A stretch of 64,000 nucleotides of DNA from Micromonospora lupini (GTDB lineage: Bacteria; Actinomycetota; Actinomycetes; Mycobacteriales; Micromonosporaceae), in the NCBI RefSeq assembly GCF_026342015.1, contig NZ_JAPENL010000001.1:248001-312000 (forward strand). The letters are read 5' to 3'. Within the stretch, counting starts at the first letter, position 1; every line of letters begins with the position of its first letter. Shown one piece after another: positions 18,995-27,834 of this stretch. The notes below the pieces were generated by a model. That model saw only the letters and a program-made list of their open reading frames with translations, was not told where the DNA came from and did no database searches. A program made the position numbers and the translations under genes.

Positions 18995-20163
18995 CAGCGG
19001 TTGGCCTCGTCGAGCAGCGGCAGGCCGGTGGCGACGCGGCCCACGAAGTCGTGCAGGGCGTCCGTGGTCGGTGCCATCACCCGGGCGGCTCGGGAGTCCC
19101 GGAATCGGCGTTCCAGGCCCAGCTCCTTGCGGAAGGCGCTGCCGCCGCAGAGCCGCATCGCGCCGTCGGTGACGTCCGCGACAGTCTCGCCGGCCAGGGC
19201 CTTGACCTGGAGCACGCGCAGTGTCGCGTCGTCCCGGCCGGTCTCCAGCGCGGTGAGGGTGTCGCCGAGAAAGGCCCGCAGGGCGTCGGTGCGGATCGTC
19301 AACTGGGCGAAGTCGCGTCGGGCGACGGGCGCGTCACGAAGCGCCGCGCCGGTGTGCGTGAGCGTGGTGCCGGTGAGGTGCCGGCCCGCCTCGGCGACCG
19401 CGCTGTCGGCGAGGCCGAGACAGAAGGCCGCGTTGAGCACCAGGAACCAGGGGAGTACGGCGCCGAGCGCGGTGTCGAGGCCGGTGCCGTCGGTGCCCAG
19501 CATCGCGTCGACGGGGACCACCACGCCGTCGGCAGTCATCGGCCGGGAGCCGTTGCCGCGCAGGCCGAGCCCGTCGAAGTCACCGGCGACGTGGAGCCCG
19601 GCGCTGTCGGCGGGGACAAGCCACAGCGTCATCGGCCCGGCCCCCGGCGCAAGCGGAAGACTCGACCAGACGTAGCTGTCGGTCTCGCCCGCCGAGGTGA
19701 CCCAACTCTTGCGGGCGTCGAGTCGCACCGCGTCGTCGTCGGACGCCGTCGCGGAGCCGGTGGGCGACCAGAAGTGACTGCGGGAGCCGAACTCGGAGAA
19801 CGCAAGCGTGGTCAGGTGACGGCCGGCGGCGATGGCCGCGCGGACCTCGTGCGGGCCGTGTGCCTCGACGACGGCCGTCGCCGCGTAGTGCATGAGAACC
19901 ACCATCGCCGTGGACCCACACTCGGCGGCCAGCCGTTCGACGACGTCGGCGACGACGCGCATGCCCTGGCCGCCCCCGCCGACCTCGGTCGCGCTGGCCA
20001 GGCCGAGCAGGCCGGCGGCGGCGAGGGCGTCGACCCCCTCGCGGGGAAACGCCCCGTCGCGGTCGACGGTCCCCGCCCGCGGGCGGATCACGTCCTCGAT
20101 CACGCTGTTGAGTCTGGTGAGGACATCGGTGCGGGACTGGACACTGTCGACACCTGCCGTCAT
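18994..20163 (-). CDS. Acyl-CoA-dehydrogenase-fold flavoprotein of unknown reaction
   Basis: The 389-residue protein has the acyl-CoA dehydrogenase fold: an N-terminal helical domain, a middle beta domain (TLAFSEFGSRSHFW, then LDARKSWVTSAGETDSYVW) and a C-terminal helical domain with LCGGSAF. The usual catalytic Glu region is replaced by RVMAPTTDALHDFVG, without a Glu. It may be a flavin-dependent monooxygenase of the DszC/HpaH sort or a dehydrogenase acting on another substrate. GAAGGGG lies before ATG 20163. The stop overlaps the next gene's ATG by one base. Confidence 0.75.
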   Translation of the reverse strand: MTAGVDSVQSRTDVLTRLNSVIEDVIRPRAGTVDRDGAFPREGVDALAAAGLLGLASATEVGGGGQGMRVVADVVERLAAECGSTAMVVLMHYAATAVVEAHGPHEVRAAIAAGRHLTTLAFSEFGSRSHFWSPTGSATASDDDAVRLDARKSWVTSAGETDSYVWSSLPLAPGAGPMTLWLVPADSAGLHVAGDFDGLGLRGNGSRPMTADGVVVPVDAMLGTDGTGLDTALGAVLPWFLVLNAAFCLGLADSAVAEAGRHLTGTTLTHTGAALRDAPVARRDFAQLTIRTDALRAFLGDTLTALETGRDDATLRVLQVKALAGETVADVTDGAMRLCGGSAFRKELGLERRFRDSRAARVMAPTTDALHDFVGRVATGLPLLDEANR

Positions 20164-20242
20164 GCGCGGTGCCCCTTCAGTCGGACCGGCGGGACCGCAA
20201 TCGACACTAGCGGATCAAACCCTCATGATCGAGAGCCCGGTT

Positions 20243-21232
20243 TCACAGTCGGCTGTGGGTGTCCTCGTGGTGCGGCCGTCCGTGCGGGTCCTCCCGGTCG
20301 ATCCGCAACTCCCGCTCCAACTCGCCGATGACCGCCCGCAGGTCGTCCAGCCGTTGGGTGAGCGCGATGCGGTCCACCTCGTCGGGTACGCCGTCGCCGT
20401 CGGAGTCGTAGCCGGGGGCCAACCGCTCGGTCATCTCCAGGCGACGGGCCTCCTCCATCGAGTTGACGATGACCGCGATGAGGATGTTGAGCAGGAGGTT
20501 GACGGTGATCACCACGTAGCTGACGTAGTAGAGCAGCGTCCACGGCGAGATGGCCAGGCCCTGCTCGATGAGGTCCGGCAGTGTCTCCAGCGAGAGCAGC
20601 ACGAACAAGGTCAGCAGCGACCGGCCGATGTCGCCGTACTCGTCCGGGTACCGGTCGCCGAAGATCAGCCAACCGGCCATCCCGTACACGTAGAGCGTCA
20701 CCATCGCCAGGGCGAGGAACCCGGTGACGCCGGGCAGGCTGCGCCACAGCGCGGACACGATGGTCCGCAGGCCCGGCGAGAAGCGCACCAGTCGGACCAT
20801 CCGGGCGACCCGCACGACGCGCAGCAGCGCCGTGTCACCGTGCAGGCCCGGAACGAAGATGGCCGCGATCACGACGAAGTCGAAGACGTTCCAGCCGTGC
20901 CGGAAGAAGTCCTGCGGACGTCGGCCGTAGGCCGCCAGCCGGATGCCGATCTCGACGACGAAGACGGCGCGGAAGAGCAGCTCCAGCCCGTGCAGCGCCC
21001 GGGTCGCGGGGACCAGACCGTCGTACGTCTCCAGACCGAGGACGATCCCGTTGGAGAGGATGACGACGACGATGCCGATCTCGAAGGGGCGGGACCGGGC
21101 GAGGCGTGCGCAGGCGTCGGCAAGCGCGGGCCGACCACGTCCGGGTGTGGACGGTGCGCGCCGCTGGGCGGGCGCCCCGCTCATTCGGCGGCCGAACCGT
21201 TGGCGCGCGCCGACGCCGTCGCGGGGGCCCAT
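20243..21232 (-). CDS. Bacterial voltage-gated cation channel (NaChBac superfamily)
   Basis: The 329-residue protein has six transmembrane segments. S4 carries Arg at every third position (138, 141, 144, 147, 150). The pore loop reads SLETLPD (214-220) where NaChBac has TLESWAS: the key Glu is kept, the Trp is lost and an Asp is added. After S6 there is an EF-hand-like loop DSDGDGVPDEVD (276-287) and a short coiled coil (LTQRLDDLRAVIGELERELR). It should form a tetrameric Na+ or Ca2+ channel. ATG 21184 is an alternative start; neither start has a strong ribosome site. Confidence 0.85.
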   Translation of the reverse strand: MGPRDGVGARQRFGRRMSGAPAQRRAPSTPGRGRPALADACARLARSRPFEIGIVVVILSNGIVLGLETYDGLVPATRALHGLELLFRAVFVVEIGIRLAAYGRRPQDFFRHGWNVFDFVVIAAIFVPGLHGDTALLRVVRVARMVRLVRFSPGLRTIVSALWRSLPGVTGFLALAMVTLYVYGMAGWLIFGDRYPDEYGDIGRSLLTLFVLLSLETLPDLIEQGLAISPWTLLYYVSYVVITVNLLLNILIAVIVNSMEEARRLEMTERLAPGYDSDGDGVPDEVDRIALTQRLDDLRAVIGELERELRIDREDPHGRPHHEDTHSRL

Positions 21233-21319
21233 CTCCGGTCGTCGTGGTGGCGGCGCGGAGGCATGCCACCACCCTAGCCAAGATCACGGATGCGGGGGTG
21301 GCCGTGCACCTGAACGGCG

Positions 21320-21335
21320 AACAGTGTTTGCTGTT
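21320..21335. promoter_or_regulatory. Palindrome upstream of the TetR gene
   Basis: AACAG (21320-21324) and CTGTT (21331-21335) are inverted around six bases in the sequence just before the GTG start at 21348. The position suggests autoregulation. Confidence 0.4.
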
Positions 21336-21347
21336 TAGAGTGGGTCG

Positions 21348-22043
21348 GTGAGCGACACACCCAGGAGATCCGGCGACCGCGACACCAGCCGGCAGCCGAT
21401 CTGGGCCAGGCCCGAACGGGGCGCCCGTGGGCCCGTTCCGACGCACAGCCGGGACGCCATCGTCAGGGCCGCCGTCACCCTGGCCGACGCCGAGGGACTC
21501 GCCGCGGTGTCGATGCGCGCCGTCGCCTCCGCGCTCGGCACCGGCGCCGGATCGCTCTACCGGTACCTGTCGTCCCGCGACGACCTGCTGGACCTGATGA
21601 CCGACCGGGTGGTGGGGGAGCTGCGGCCGTACCCGTCGGCGCGCGGCGACTGGCTCGACGAGATGCTGCTGGTGGCCCGCCAGCAGTTGGGGCTCTACCG
21701 CGCCCACCCGTGGCTGGTCGAGGTGATCCAACGGCCGTCCGGCGTCGGCCCCGAGAGTCTGGCGTGGTTCGACAACTGCATCCGGATCCTGCAACCCGTG
21801 CGCTGTGCCGTCAGCGCCAAGTTCGAGGCGATCGCCATGCTGACCGGTGTGGTGAGCCTCTTCGCCCGCAGTGCGGCCGCCGCCGGGTCGGTGAGCTTCG
21901 CCGGCGCCGATCTTTCGGCATACCCGCACCTGGTCGAGGCGTTCCGCCAGCCCGCGCCGCCGGCGCCCCGCACGGACCTCTTCGAGCGGACGCTGCGCGG
22001 TCTGTTGACCGGCCTGCTCGCCGCGTCGCCCGAGGTGGGCTGA
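21348..22043 (+). CDS. TetR/AcrR-family transcriptional regulator
   Basis: The 231-residue protein has a basic, disordered first 30 residues and then a TetR-type HTH (REAIVRAAV-like start SRDAIVRAAVTLADAEG, recognition helix GTGAGSLYRYLSSRDDLLDLM). The C-terminal ligand-binding half is divergent. A short palindrome overlaps its promoter. The divergent gene is the voltage-gated channel, 115 bases away, so control of the channel is possible but unproven. A bidirectional terminator follows. Confidence 0.88.
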   Translation: MSDTPRRSGDRDTSRQPIWARPERGARGPVPTHSRDAIVRAAVTLADAEGLAAVSMRAVASALGTGAGSLYRYLSSRDDLLDLMTDRVVGELRPYPSARGDWLDEMLLVARQQLGLYRAHPWLVEVIQRPSGVGPESLAWFDNCIRILQPVRCAVSAKFEAIAMLTGVVSLFARSAAAAGSVSFAGADLSAYPHLVEAFRQPAPPAPRTDLFERTLRGLLTGLLAASPEVG

Positions 22044-22086
22044 CCCGGGGCGTACCCGAGGTTGTCCCGACCGTTCGGCGTCGCGC

Positions 22087-22130
22087 CGGGCGGGTGACGG
22101 AGACGTACACGTACACCCGTCACCCGCCCG
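22087..22130. terminator. Bidirectional terminator between tetR-type and qorB-type genes
   Basis: Fourteen-base perfect arms, CGGGCGGGTGACGG (22087-22100) and its complement (22117-22130), lie between two convergent stop codons. Confidence 0.75.
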
Positions 22131-22145
22131 ATGGGTCGCGGCCGG

Positions 22146-23003
22146 TCAGGCCCGCGCGGCCCGGACGGCGTCGCGCAGCGGTGTGCTCGGCCTGCCGATC
22201 AGCCGGCTGAGGTCGTCGCTGTCGGTGGCCAGCTCGCCGATGGCGATCGAGTGGTCGAGCGCGGCGACGAACCCGGCGGTGCCGGCGTCGAGCCCGACGT
22301 TCTCCAGCGCCGAGGCCAGCTCGGCGGCCGACAGGTCGCGGTGGACGACAGTGGTGCCGGTCACCTCGGTGACGGCGTCGGCCAGCTCGTCGAAGGTGAA
22401 CGCGGTGCCACCCAACTCGTAGACGGCGTTGCCGTCCTCGTCCCTGGTGAGCGCGGCCGCGGCGGCGGCCGCGTAGTCGATCCGTGCGGCGGCGGAGACC
22501 TTGCTGCCGCCGGTGGCGCCGAGGATGGTGCCGCTCTGCAGGTACTGCGGAAGCTGGTCGGTGTAGTTCTCGGTGTACCAGCTGTTGCGCAGCACCGTGT
22601 GGGGCAGGCCCGACGCGGCCAGGACCTCCTCGGTCGCCTTGTGCTCCGGGGCGAGCGGGTTCGTGGTCGTGTCCGCCTTCAGGATGCTGGTGTAGACGAC
22701 GCGCCCGACCCCGGCGAGCGCGGCGGCCTCGATGACCGCGGTGTGCTGGGCGGTCCGCTGGCCGGGGGTGTCGCCGGAGATGAGCAGCAGGCGGCGGACG
22801 CCGGCCACGGCGCCGGGCAGCGTCGACGGGTCGTCGTAGTCGGCCCGGCGGATCTCGATCCCGCGTGCGGCGAGGTCGGCGGCCTTCTCCGGGCTGCGGA
22901 CGACGGCGGCGATCTCGGTGGCGGGCACGCCGGTGTCGAGCAGTTGCTCGATCACCAGGCGGCCCAGCCGGCCGGTGGCACCGGTGACGGCGTACGTGGG
23001 CAT
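22146..23003 (-). CDS. NAD(P)H-binding NmrA/QorB-type quinone oxidoreductase
   Basis: The 285-residue protein is an atypical short-chain dehydrogenase: the Rossmann motif is VTGATGRLGRLV, then VAGVRRLLLISG and the LRNSWYTENY segment characteristic of QorB/YtfG. It probably reduces quinones with NADPH. Divergent 87 bases away is an HxlR regulator, the arrangement of QorR/QorB pairs, in which redox-active compounds relieve repression. Confidence 0.87.
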   Translation of the reverse strand: MPTYAVTGATGRLGRLVIEQLLDTGVPATEIAAVVRSPEKAADLAARGIEIRRADYDDPSTLPGAVAGVRRLLLISGDTPGQRTAQHTAVIEAAALAGVGRVVYTSILKADTTTNPLAPEHKATEEVLAASGLPHTVLRNSWYTENYTDQLPQYLQSGTILGATGGSKVSAAARIDYAAAAAAALTRDEDGNAVYELGGTAFTFDELADAVTEVTGTTVVHRDLSAAELASALENVGLDAGTAGFVAALDHSIAIGELATDSDDLSRLIGRPSTPLRDAVRAARA

Positions 23004-23029
23004 GGGGACCTCCGAGCGTCGGGAGCGAA

Positions 23030-23043
23030 CGTAAGCACTTACG
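23030..23043. promoter_or_regulatory. Operator in the qorB/HxlR divergent promoter
   Basis: CGTAAG and CTTACG are inverted around two bases in the AT-rich 87-base spacer. A related half-site, AAGTAAGCG, lies near 23065. This is the expected place for the HxlR-type repressor to act on both genes. Confidence 0.55.
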
Positions 23044-23089
23044 AATCTACAGTACTATCGGTCAAGTAAGCGTCGGGTAGGCTGGTGAG

Positions 23090-23488
23090 GTGAGCGACAT
23101 GCCGGTCCAGGACCCGCAGGGGCCTACCCAGGACCTCGTCAGCGATGTCTTCGCGCGGGGTTGTACCTCCCGTGCCGCCTTCGAGGACGTCACCTCGAAG
23201 TGGGCCTCGCTCGTCCTGCTCGCGCTCGGGGAGGGCCGCTACCGGTTCAACGCGCTGCGACGGCGCGTCGACGGCGTCAGTGAGCGGATGCTCTCCCAGA
23301 CCCTGCAGACCCTCGAACGCGACGGCATGCTCACCCGCGAGGTGCTCACGGCGATCCCGCCGCGTGTCGAATACTCGTTGACGCCCCTCGGCGCCCGGGT
23401 CGCCGAGCAGTTGCGCGGCCTCGCGGACCTGCTGGAAGCCTCGGTACCCGAGTTGCAGACCGCCCGGGCACGCGAGCGGGACCAGTAG
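23090..23488 (+). CDS. HxlR-family winged-helix regulator
   Basis: The 132-residue protein has the HxlR layout: a Cys near the N terminus (ARGCTSRAAFEDVTSKWASLVLLAL), then FNALRRRVDGVSERMLSQTLQTLERDGMLTREV with the wing VEYSLTPLG. The single Cys corresponds to the redox-sensing Cys of QorR-type proteins. It starts at GTG 23090 and is divergent from the quinone reductase it probably controls. Confidence 0.88.
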   Translation: MSDMPVQDPQGPTQDLVSDVFARGCTSRAAFEDVTSKWASLVLLALGEGRYRFNALRRRVDGVSERMLSQTLQTLERDGMLTREVLTAIPPRVEYSLTPLGARVAEQLRGLADLLEASVPELQTARARERDQ

Positions 23489-23489
23489 G

Positions 23490-24452
23490 TCAGGCGCGGA
23501 GCGTCTCGCGGGGTGGTACGCCGTAGCTGGCGTGGTAGCGGGCGGTGAACCTGCTGTGGTTGGCGAACCCCCAGCGACTCGCGATGGCCGACACGGTCTC
23601 CTGCCGGGGGTCGGCCCGGACCAGGTCGTGGTGGGCCCGGTCGAGCCGGATCCTGCGCAGGTGCGCCATCGGGGTCGTGCCGAGATGGCGGCGGAAGGCG
23701 AGTTGCACCGCGCGCTGGGAGACGGCGGCGGCGCCGGCGATGTCGGCGGCGCCGATGTCCCGGTCCGCGTTCTCCTCCATGAAGGCGATGGCGCGGCGCA
23801 CGGTGGCGGTGCTGGCGTCGCGGCGGTCCTCGGCGGTCTCGTCGGTGAACGCCGTGTTCGGAAAGATCGCGAGCGCCGACGCGGCGAGCATCCGCGCGGC
23901 GTTGCCGATCACCAACGGCTGGGCGTTGGCGTTCGGGATGCTCGCCACGACGTCGCTGACGTAACTGGTGGTCCGCTGCCACTGCCGGGCGAGCAGGGGG
24001 TCGACGCCGCCGAGGCCGGTGAATCGGATCTGGCCGGGCCTGCGGGCCGTGGCAGCGGTCGCCACCTGCGTCAGCACCCCGAGGTCCAGGACGCAGAGTT
24101 CCACCTCGCCGGGGTCCCATCGCAGCTTGAACGGCTGACCGGGCCGGGTGACGAGGAAGGCGTCGCCGGGACCGAAGAGGTGGGTCGACCCCGCGCTGGC
24201 GCGGCTGATCCCCGCGGTGCGGGTGCGGCAGACGACAAGTCCGTCCATCTCGCCCACCTCGATGTCGAGATGAGCGGTCTGCCGGGTCGTGGCGAGGGCG
24301 AACGGGCCGGCGTCGACGCGCTGATGGACGAGGTGGTATCCGGCCTCGCCGGCGCGGATCCGCAGGTCCGTGGTGTACGTGCTGGCCAGGAAGCGGTGGA
24401 TGGCCGCCGGGTCGCGGCTGTCGAATCCTCGGGTCTGCACTGGTGACGTCAT
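23490..24452 (-). CDS. AraC-family transcriptional regulator
   Basis: The 320-residue protein has a cupin-like AraC_binding_2 N-terminal domain and a C-terminal double helix-turn-helix (IGAADIAGAAAVSQRAVQLAFRRHLG, then VSAIASRWGFANHSRFTARYHASYG). ATG 24452 is chosen because CGGAG lies at good spacing upstream. It ends two bases from the HxlR stop. It is isolated from obvious target genes. Confidence 0.88.
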   Translation of the reverse strand: MTSPVQTRGFDSRDPAAIHRFLASTYTTDLRIRAGEAGYHLVHQRVDAGPFALATTRQTAHLDIEVGEMDGLVVCRTRTAGISRASAGSTHLFGPGDAFLVTRPGQPFKLRWDPGEVELCVLDLGVLTQVATAATARRPGQIRFTGLGGVDPLLARQWQRTTSYVSDVVASIPNANAQPLVIGNAARMLAASALAIFPNTAFTDETAEDRRDASTATVRRAIAFMEENADRDIGAADIAGAAAVSQRAVQLAFRRHLGTTPMAHLRRIRLDRAHHDLVRADPRQETVSAIASRWGFANHSRFTARYHASYGVPPRETLRA

Positions 24453-24937
24453 CCGCTGTCTCCGTCCGGGAGGAAACCGCCGGATGGGGACCAGGGCCGG
24501 CGGTGTGTTCGGGACGTGTCCGGGCGCACGCGCCGCTGATCGCGGCACGTTGCTGACCGGCGGTACGGCGGTGGTGGCGGTCTCCCCGGTGCCGCCCGCG
24601 AGTGGGGCGGTCGAAAGAGGACCCAGTGGACCTCGGGTGTCGGCGGAGGGACGGGTGGTGACCGGTCGAGCGGTGTCGAGGTGGGCGGAACGTTAAGCAT
24701 TCCCAACAACTCATATATCCATTGATGGGAATTCCACCATACGACAGTCGGCGGCGCCCTGTCGGCGATACGCCAATATGGCGAGCCGACTTCGCTTTTC
24801 GACTATCGCGCGCCGCGATCCTGCGCCTGCTGTCCTAGTCGTCCCGCCGGCCGCAACGAAATCTTGTTCATGATCCCCGGGCGTCGTCGGCGTCCGGACC
24901 GCTGCCGGAGATCCGGCCAGCAGGCGGAGGTGAGGCG
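24453..24937. other. Gene-free spacer upstream of the AraC gene
   Basis: No convincing coding sequence is seen. At about 24690-24780 the sequence becomes clearly AT-richer, with ATTCCCA (24699-24705) inverted at 24726-24732 around the tract CTCATATATCCATTG. This looks like a promoter-operator for the gene at 24938 or for the AraC gene. Confidence 0.45.
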
Positions 24938-25600
24938 TTGGACAGTACCGATCCGGAGCGCGTCGTTCGACTGGCGGTGGCCGAGGCGCTGGCGCGGGTG
25001 GCGGACGAGGACAGCCTGGGGCTGGGCGAGGGCGATGCGCTGGTGAGCCTCGGCGCCGCTCTGCGTACGGTGGTGCGCCGTGCGCTCGACGACCGGGTGC
25101 CGCTGACCACGCCCGAGTTCGTCGACCTGTGCCGCGACCTGCGGCTCAACCGTGACTCCTTCGACCTGCTGGGGCACTACCTGCTCACGGCGTTGCTGGC
25201 GCACCACGTGGGGCCGGACGCCCTGGTCCGCGTCGGGGCGCTCCTCGGCACCGTCCGACGCTACCTGCCGGCCCCCCGGCCACCCGCGCACCGCAACAGC
25301 GGTCCGGAGCCGCGGCGACGCGACGTGCGCGCGGACAACAGCGTCGTGGGTCGGTACCGGCGCACGAAGCTGCCCGAGCACCTGCCCAGTCCGCCGAGCT
25401 GGACCTGCACCGGATGTGGCCGCGAATGGCCCTGCGCGACCAAGCAGAGCCAACTGCTCGCCGAGTTCGGCGGGGCGCGTGCCTCTCTCGCCGTCTACCT
25501 CGGTTCCTGCCTCGTCGCCGCAGCCCAGGATCTGCCGACGCTGCCCCTCCCGCGAGCACGACTCCGCTTCCTGGGTTGGCTGCCTCGCGCCCGGATCTGA
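24938..25600 (+). CDS. Hypothetical protein with WxCxxCGxxWPC motif
   Basis: The 220-residue protein is unrecognised. It starts at TTG 24938 with GGAGGTGAGG upstream. The N-terminal 110 residues are mostly helical, a basic Pro/Arg-rich linker follows, and then comes WTCTGCGREWPC, a cysteine motif that could bind zinc and recurs in many small actinomycete proteins of unknown function. No signal peptide or membrane segment is seen. Confidence 0.6.
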   Translation: MDSTDPERVVRLAVAEALARVADEDSLGLGEGDALVSLGAALRTVVRRALDDRVPLTTPEFVDLCRDLRLNRDSFDLLGHYLLTALLAHHVGPDALVRVGALLGTVRRYLPAPRPPAHRNSGPEPRRRDVRADNSVVGRYRRTKLPEHLPSPPSWTCTGCGREWPCATKQSQLLAEFGGARASLAVYLGSCLVAAAQDLPTLPLPRARLRFLGWLPRARI

Positions 25601-25684
25601 CGACGACGCGCCGCCCCGAGCACTAGGCAAGCGCACATCGATGCGATGGAATGTCCTCGACGCGTCGTACCCGGGAGGACACCG

Positions 25685-27643
25685 ATGTCGACCGCCCGAC
25701 CCCGCGCACGGATCGCCACCGTCCTGGCCAGCCTGCTGGTCGCGGCGCTCGCCGCCGCCCCCGCCGCCGCCTCGCCGGTGGCCCAGCCGGCCACCCGACA
25801 CCGCCCGACGCCGCCGCACGTCGTCGGCACCGGGACGGTCCCCGCCTACTCCTACGCCGACGCGATCAGGGAGAGCGTCTGGGTCGAGACCCGCGCCGAC
25901 AGCGACGGCGACGGCGTGCGCGACCGGGTGGCTGTGGACGTCGTCCGACCCCGGGAGGCGGCCGCCGCCGGGGTCCGCGTGCCGGTCATCATGGAAGCCT
26001 CGCCCTACTACCTCTGCTGCGGCCGCGGCAACGAGGGCGAACTCAAGACGTACGACGCGGCAGGCGTCATCGCCAAGGTGCCGCTCTTCTACGACAACTA
26101 CTTCGTCCCGCGCGGATACGCCTTCGTCGCCGTCGACCTCGCCGGCACCGCCCGCTCGACCGGCTGCGAGGACGTCGGAGGGCCGGTCGAGGTGGGCAGC
26201 GCCAAGGCGGTGGTGGACTGGCTCAACGGCCGGGCCCGCGCCTTCACGGGCGACGGTCGACGGGTGGACGCCGGCTGGAGCACGGGTCGGGTCGGCATGA
26301 TCGGCAAGTCGTGGGACGGCTCGGTCGCCAACGGGGTCGCCGCCACGGGCGTGCCGGGCCTGGCCACCATCGTGCCGATCTCGGCGATCTCCAGCTGGTA
26401 CGACTACATGCGCTACCGGGGGATGTTGACCGCCACCGACTATCCCGGCTTCCTGCACTCCGACGTCAACGGCCGCCCCGAGGATGCCTGTGCGCAGGTG
26501 CTGGCCCGGCTGCGTGCGGGCAGTGCGGAGGAGACCGGGAACTACAACCGGTTCTGGGCGCAGCGGAACTACCGGCCCTCGGCCGACCGGGTCCGGGCCA
26601 GCGTCTTCGTGGCACACGGCCTCAACGATCTCAACGTCACGACAAACCAGTTCGCCGACTGGTGGCAGGAGTTGGCCGAGCGGGGAGTGCCCCGCAAGCT
26701 GTGGTTGTCCCAGTCCGGCCACCAGGACCCGTTCGACGTGCGACGCGCCGAGTGGGTGGCAGCCCTGCACCGCTGGTTCGACTACTGGTTGCAGGGGCTG
26801 CCCAACGGGGTGATGGACGAGCCGCGGGTCGACCTGCAGACCGCACCGCACACGTGGACGACGCAACGCGACTGGCCCGCCCCCGGCACCCGGAACGTCC
26901 GCGTGCCCCTCGGCGTCGGCGACGGCGTGACCGGCACCCTTGGCGGGCGCGGGGCGCGGCCCGGCCGGGAGCAGGCGTACGTCGACGCGTCGTTGACCGA
27001 GGAGGAGGTGACCGCCGAGCCGAACACCGCGACCGCCGGCCGGTTGGTCTTCCTCTCCGGCGCCCTGCGCACTCCACTGCGGATCTCGGGCAGCCCGTCC
27101 GTGCGGCTGCGGATCCGGGTGGACCGGCCGACCACCGAGCTGAGCGCCCGGCTTGTCGACTACGGCAGCGCCGAGCGCACCAGCTTCGGGGGCGTGCGGA
27201 CGCTTGACACCGAGTCCTGCTGGGGAGCGTCCACCGACGTCGACGACGCCTGTTACCACGACACCCAGGAGATCACCGAGGTCTCCGACCACGCGGTGCT
27301 GACCCGGGGCTGGCTGGACGCGGCGCACCACCGCACACTGCGGTTCACCACGCCGCTGCGGCCGGACCGGTGGTACACGGTGACCGTGCCGCTGAGCGCG
27401 TACGACGCGGTGGTGCCGGCCGGGCACGTCCTCGGCCTGGTGCTCTGCCAGAGCGACCCGGAGTTCACCGAGACCGACGACCAGGACGCCACAGTCCGGG
27501 TCGACCTCGGTCGCAGCGACCTGATCCTTCCGGTCACCGGCCGGGCCGGGCTGCCCCCCGTCGACGTCGCACCGTCGGTGCGCACCGCGCCGAGCCAGCC
27601 GTCGGCGGCGAGGTCGGCGCACGAGCCGCGGCAGCGGCCCTGA
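25685..27643 (+). CDS. Secreted X-Pro dipeptidyl-peptidase family hydrolase (S15)
   Basis: The 652-residue precursor has a signal peptide (RARIATVLASLLVAALAAAPAAA). Its alpha/beta-hydrolase core has nucleophile Ser in IGKSWDGSVANG, Asp in VAHGLNDLNV and His in SQSGHQDPFD. The C-terminal jelly-roll domain (SGSPSVRLRIRVDRPTTELSARLVDYG) is the XPP-associated domain. The family cleaves X-Pro dipeptides or related acyl bonds. GGGAGG precedes ATG 25685. A small hairpin (27648-27666) follows the stop. Confidence 0.92.
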   Translation: MSTARPRARIATVLASLLVAALAAAPAAASPVAQPATRHRPTPPHVVGTGTVPAYSYADAIRESVWVETRADSDGDGVRDRVAVDVVRPREAAAAGVRVPVIMEASPYYLCCGRGNEGELKTYDAAGVIAKVPLFYDNYFVPRGYAFVAVDLAGTARSTGCEDVGGPVEVGSAKAVVDWLNGRARAFTGDGRRVDAGWSTGRVGMIGKSWDGSVANGVAATGVPGLATIVPISAISSWYDYMRYRGMLTATDYPGFLHSDVNGRPEDACAQVLARLRAGSAEETGNYNRFWAQRNYRPSADRVRASVFVAHGLNDLNVTTNQFADWWQELAERGVPRKLWLSQSGHQDPFDVRRAEWVAALHRWFDYWLQGLPNGVMDEPRVDLQTAPHTWTTQRDWPAPGTRNVRVPLGVGDGVTGTLGGRGARPGREQAYVDASLTEEEVTAEPNTATAGRLVFLSGALRTPLRISGSPSVRLRIRVDRPTTELSARLVDYGSAERTSFGGVRTLDTESCWGASTDVDDACYHDTQEITEVSDHAVLTRGWLDAAHHRTLRFTTPLRPDRWYTVTVPLSAYDAVVPAGHVLGLVLCQSDPEFTETDDQDATVRVDLGRSDLILPVTGRAGLPPVDVAPSVRTAPSQPSAARSAHEPRQRP

Positions 27644-27834
27644 CTCCCGCCGGCACCCGTCCGGCGGCACGCCCCGCTGTCGGGGGATGACCCTCCGCCG
27701 CGTCTGGCCGCGCCTTCAACGGGCTCTGCCAGGGTGTTCATCGTGCGCCCGCCCGTCGTACGGCGGGCGTTCACCCACCTCTCCGAGGCTTCTAGATCGA
27801 AAGAGCATTCGCTTGATCGAGGAGAGGCTCTCAC

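Noticed and set aside
20724-21351. Plus-strand frames over the channel gene
   Set aside because: Six transmembrane segments, the S4 Arg pattern and pore loop clearly define the minus-strand gene.
24803-27670. 955-codon minus-strand open frame opposite the X-Pro peptidase
   Set aside because: It has antisense composition (Gly/Arg/Val/His-rich) and no domain, while the plus-strand gene has catalytic motifs and a signal peptide.
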